Source: Apostichopus parvimensis (Eukaryota > Echinodermata > Holothuroidea > Aspidochirotida > Stichopodidae). From it: a DNA stretch of 23,118 bases. The stretch spans positions 1 through 23,118 of the forward strand of contig JXUT01145176.1 in NCBI GenBank assembly GCA_000934455.1, given 5' to 3'. Each line of letters starts with the position of its first letter. Positions within the stretch are counted from its first letter, which is position 1. The position numbers and the translations under genes are program-made. Below the pieces are notes generated by a model, which saw nothing but the letters and a program-made list of their open reading frames with translations, ran no database searches and was not told where the DNA came from. Positions 20,507 through 23,118 of this stretch are shown piece by piece.

Positions 20507-21001
20507 CTGAAAGTACAAATGGAGAAACTTTTAACTTTAAACAGTAAAAACACATTGACCTTCATAATGATATAATAACATTCATAATGATCACTGTCGG
20601 TCTGTTGCGACCCATTTTCAGTGAAAACATTTGCATATAAAGTTTTAATTTCAAATAAGCATGAACTGATGATAAATCATAAAAAAAATCCTCACTTTTG
20701 TCAGATAATGTCATCTCTAAGTTCAGAGTTAGTTTGTGTGGAAGGTTGAACATAAATGATCAACCTCTATCCTCTGCTTTTACGGACGCAAAAGGTCAAA
20801 CTCTAAACAATCCTAAGTCTTGATCAAAATTCATAAGAGTCAATTTAAAAACAAATGAAATTCATCAACTGAAATATATCTTAACATCATTAGCCAAAAG
20901 GTTGGTTGCAATTAATGCAGTAATGAGATGCTCAAGTAAAATAAATTTTAAAACTGCTTGCTTCAAAAGTTTTATCAAATTCTTCCTACAACAACTAATA
21001 A

Positions 21002-21240
21002 GGAGTGTTAGCTCAGTGGTTAACGCCGGTGCCTTTCAATCATAAGGTCCAGAGTTCGAGTCACTCCAAGATTAATGTATGTCGTCCAGTTACAGAGTTG
21101 TTGACAATTGACAATTCATAATAATGGACGTTAAATATGAATTTAAGAGACTGACTTTGGTCAGCTTGTGGCTTTGATAAGCCAATAATGGCTTCTTCGC
21201 GAGTTCCTGCTTGCAGGAGGATCTAAAATACATACATACA
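21002..21240 (+). mobile_element. tRNA-derived SINE with (ACAT)n tail
   Basis: The head GGAGTGTTAGCTCAGTGGTT has a perfect A box, AGAGTTCGAGTC is a good B box, and GGAGTG pairs with CACTCC. However, spacing and stems are not those of a working tRNA. The body includes GGCTTTGATAAGCC and a TTCCTGCTTGCAGGAGG hairpin and ends AAAATACATACATACAT, as tRNA-derived SINEs often do. It lies in the intron between the first two visible exons, antisense to the gene. Confidence 0.7.
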
Positions 21241-21431
21241 TTATTTCTTTTCCCAGTCATAAGGAAATAAGTTTATGTGAGGGAGACATGAGGATTTTGC
21301 CCAAAAATTCAAATTATTAGACACCAATTATCAACACAATTCCATAATTGACTTATGTTTCAAATCAGCAAGTTTTGCCCCAAAATTTTGTCTCTTGTGA
21401 GATTCACTCAGCTACCTCTCTTAACCCTCAG

Positions 21432-21580
21432 CCCCTCCCTTGCCCCTCCCTTCTCTCCCTTCCCTTCCCTCCCTTTCCCCTCCCTTCCCTCCCTTTCCCT
21501 CCCTCCCAACCTTCCCTCCCTTCCCTTCCCTTCCCCCTCCCTTACCCCTCCCTTCCCTCCCCTCCCTCCCCCTCCCTTCC
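21432..21580 (-). repeat. Polypyrimidine/polypurine tract of about 150 bp
   Basis: The plus strand is almost pure C and T in CCCTTCC/CCCTCCC units, so the CNB pre-mRNA would carry a long GGGAGGG/GGAAGG stretch in the intron 220 bases downstream of the first visible exon. It is triplex- and quadruplex-capable. Pro/Ser/Leu-rich frames here are low-complexity artefacts. Confidence 0.9.
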
Positions 21581-21803
21581 ATTTACTTAATTACCTTAGT
21601 TTTAATTCTTGCGGATCGGCCCCATAGGTTTTAGCCTGGACTTGATACACCTTCTTGATTTTCGCCTAACCTATTAAGAACTTTACCCAAGTACACTGAA
21701 CATATGTTGGACAAGCCATGCTAGTTTCCTTCCCACTTACAATACAGCTGTAAAGTAATTGAGGATATAACAATAAGACTAATTTGATACACAATTAACC
21801 TAC

Positions 21804-21950
21804 CTCCCATAGTCTGGACAAATCACCTTTCTCGATCCTAAGCAGTTCGCACCATTCCTTGGTTACCACGGTAACCGAATGAGCTCGATGATCTAGTAGG
21901 CACTGTCCTAGATTCGCCCCACAAGATAGCACCTTTGAGTGGAATGTTTT
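21804..21950 (-). CDS. CNB-domain protein, first visible exon (C-terminal half of cyclic nucleotide-binding domain)
   Basis: The 147-nt exon begins after the acceptor ending TTGTAG (AAAACATTCC follows) and ends TGGGAG before the donor GTAGGT; both ends are phase 0. It encodes 49 residues. Residues 11-30 match the beta-strand and phosphate-binding cassette of a CNB domain (GANLGQCLLD, then VTVVT), followed by the typical strand and helix CELLRIEKGDLSRLWE. From memory, the closest known family is the first CNB domain of EPAC2 (RAPGEF4), with LLD, T-VT and ELLRIE in register; CNBD1/CNBD2-type proteins are the alternative. The cassette has Gln where most families have Glu, and His24 where the phosphate-binding Arg usually sits, so nucleotide binding is doubtful. 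The N-terminal half of the domain and the start codon lie beyond the right edge; no convincing exon was found in 21951-23118. Confidence 0.75.
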
Positions 21951-23052
21951 CTACAAGTAATGAAATTAATTTTGTAAAATGAGTTAATTAAAGCAACTAA
22001 AATGTAAGACAACACCCCATGCCAACAGAACAATTGCTTTTCAATTGGTTTTGCAGACGTCCACGATTAATTACTTGTAGATTAACTGTTTCTGATAACA
22101 AATGTTTCATTAAAGGATGACTTTAGGCACGAAATGGTTTGATAAGTTGCAGACTGTTCAACTGCACTGCAATCAGTAGTCCATTGTTGTACATTCTATT
22201 TACTTCATATTTTTTTGAGAAATGCCCCTTTAAGCAGCTTGAGTTCTTCAGCTAAAGTGGCTGGACTAGGTAGTCTAAGAAACAGACCATTATGTCAGTT
22301 CCTCAGATTTGCAATACAAACCCCCAAAAGTGCTTCATTGCAAATATGAATTAGTTACAAGAGTTAGCTTTGTTTGAGTTATTAGAATTCATAAAACATC
22401 ATTTGGATTAACATAAAGTGTATAGGCCTGCATTGAGCAGCCCAGGTCATCATAAATTTGGTCTTGAAAGGAAAATTCCAGAAATTTAGCAAATTTGAAA
22501 GGTTAATGCTTTATCAACACAGAATTGATACAGAAACATTACTAGCACCGAAAATAGTTCATTCTCCATTGCATTTATATCATATCTAGACAAAAGTTCC
22601 TCCTAAAGTTATCCCTTTAGACGACAAAATTGACACAAATATAAAGCACATTATCAAATAAGAAAACATTTGGAAACATTGATATTTAAATAGATGCAAA
22701 ATATATGCAAATTAATTAGAATAACAAGAGTCAATTGCCAAGAGGGAAGAAAAGTAGGAATGATGTCAACTGGAAAAGAAAAATTGACCAAGTTAAGAGA
22801 TGGTGGGTACTATTTCTCTTCAAAATTACTTGAGTAGAATCTTCAGTGAGACACTACAATACCTTCCTTATGACAGCTATATCACATCAAAGTTCAAACC
22901 TTTCATGAGGGCAAGGATATTGTTTAGCTTTTGAACCTATTAGTTCAGGTTTTTAGTGGGGTATATAATTCATTACCATTTAATGATAAAGTTAACTAAT
23001 TAATACTTTGTCACTTATGGTCCCCACTACTTTAACTACATAATTGCTAATC
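21951..23052 (-). other. Upstream intron of the CNB gene, no exon found
   Basis: The preceding exon, which should encode the start of the CNB domain, was sought here on the minus strand. Donor-like sites near 22862 and 22977 have no open exon with a fitting phase 0 end, so the exon probably lies beyond the window. Confidence 0.45.
22114..22229. mobile_element. Possible small TTAA-flanked element
   Basis: TTAA at 22110-22113 followed by AGGATGAC, and GCCCCT before TTAA at 22230-22233, give weak inverted ends 116 bp apart. It may be a MITE related in type to the pair at 12.7-15.3 kb, but the interior is not similar. Confidence 0.25.
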
Positions 23053-23091
23053 TGACCTCTGACCTCCCACACCCCCACTGACCTTTGACCT
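23053..23091 (-). promoter_or_regulatory. Two tandem DR1 nuclear-receptor motifs
   Basis: TGACCTCTGACCT (23053-23065) and TGACCTTTGACCT (23079-23091) are, on the minus strand, AGGTCAGAGGTCA and AGGTCAAAGGTCA, both perfect one-base-spaced direct repeats. They start 26 bp apart. DR1 is the binding form of RXR/PPAR, HNF4 and COUP-TF. The C-rich setting could also be a simple-repeat array cut by the window edge. Confidence 0.5.
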
Positions 23092-23118
23092 GCATCCTCC
23101 CACAACCCCCCCCCCCCC

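Noticed and set aside
21002-21068. Functional tRNA gene
   Set aside because: A and B boxes are good, but the D stem, anticodon loop and T stem spacing fail, and a SINE-like body and tail follow.
21348-21634. Proline/serine/leucine-rich open frames
   Set aside because: Translations of the polypyrimidine tract.

Overview
The window looks like AT-rich nuclear DNA from an animal, most likely a marine invertebrate. It has long introns with consensus GT/AG sites, short non-autonomous DNA transposons, tRNA-derived SINE-like elements, homopolymer and G/C tracts, and almost no long open frame. There are no bacterial operons, Shine-Dalgarno sites, rRNA genes or CRISPR arrays. The family mix resembles echinoderm or other invertebrate deuterostome genomes, but no species-level claim can be made.

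The main result is one spliced gene on the minus strand crossing nearly the whole window. Seven exons can be read by eye: 21804-21950, 20419-20506, 15524-15606, 12282-12366, 10494-10550, 2272-2337 and 700-863. Each is bounded by AG and GT on the minus strand, all six junction phases agree, and the total is 690 nt, giving 229 residues plus a stop. A poly(A) signal lies about 80 bases past the stop. The first visible exon encodes the C-terminal half of a cyclic nucleotide-binding (CNB) domain; the rest is a linker and a mostly helical C-terminal tail of unknown function. The N-terminus lies upstream of the window. The domain resembles the first CNB domain of EPAC2, but no DEP or RasGEF region follows, so a stand-alone CNB protein (CNBD1/CNBD2-like) fits better. 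Its phosphate-binding cassette appears to lack the usual Glu and Arg.

Layout from left to right: 1-699 holds the 3' flank and 3' UTR. 700-2337 holds the last two exons. 2338-10493 is an 8.2-kb intron with an inverted pair of hAT-type MITEs (4955-5268, 5737-5973), a diverged tandem duplication, three or four CpG-richer blocks that look regulatory (one with a long hairpin, one with a 20-bp perfect palindrome), and a palindromic CTGCAG-rich element. 10494-15606 holds three exons and two related TTAA-flanked elements. 15607-20418 is an intron with a 20-bp minisatellite, a fold-back element, a tRNA-Ser-like SINE and a 397-bp element with terminal repeats. 20419-21950 holds the two upstream exons, with a SINE and a long polypyrimidine tract between them. 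21951-23118 is upstream intron ending in two tandem DR1 nuclear-receptor half-site pairs.

Everything except the CNB gene appears to be intronic or repeat sequence. Most open frames outside its exons are explained by repeats or chance.
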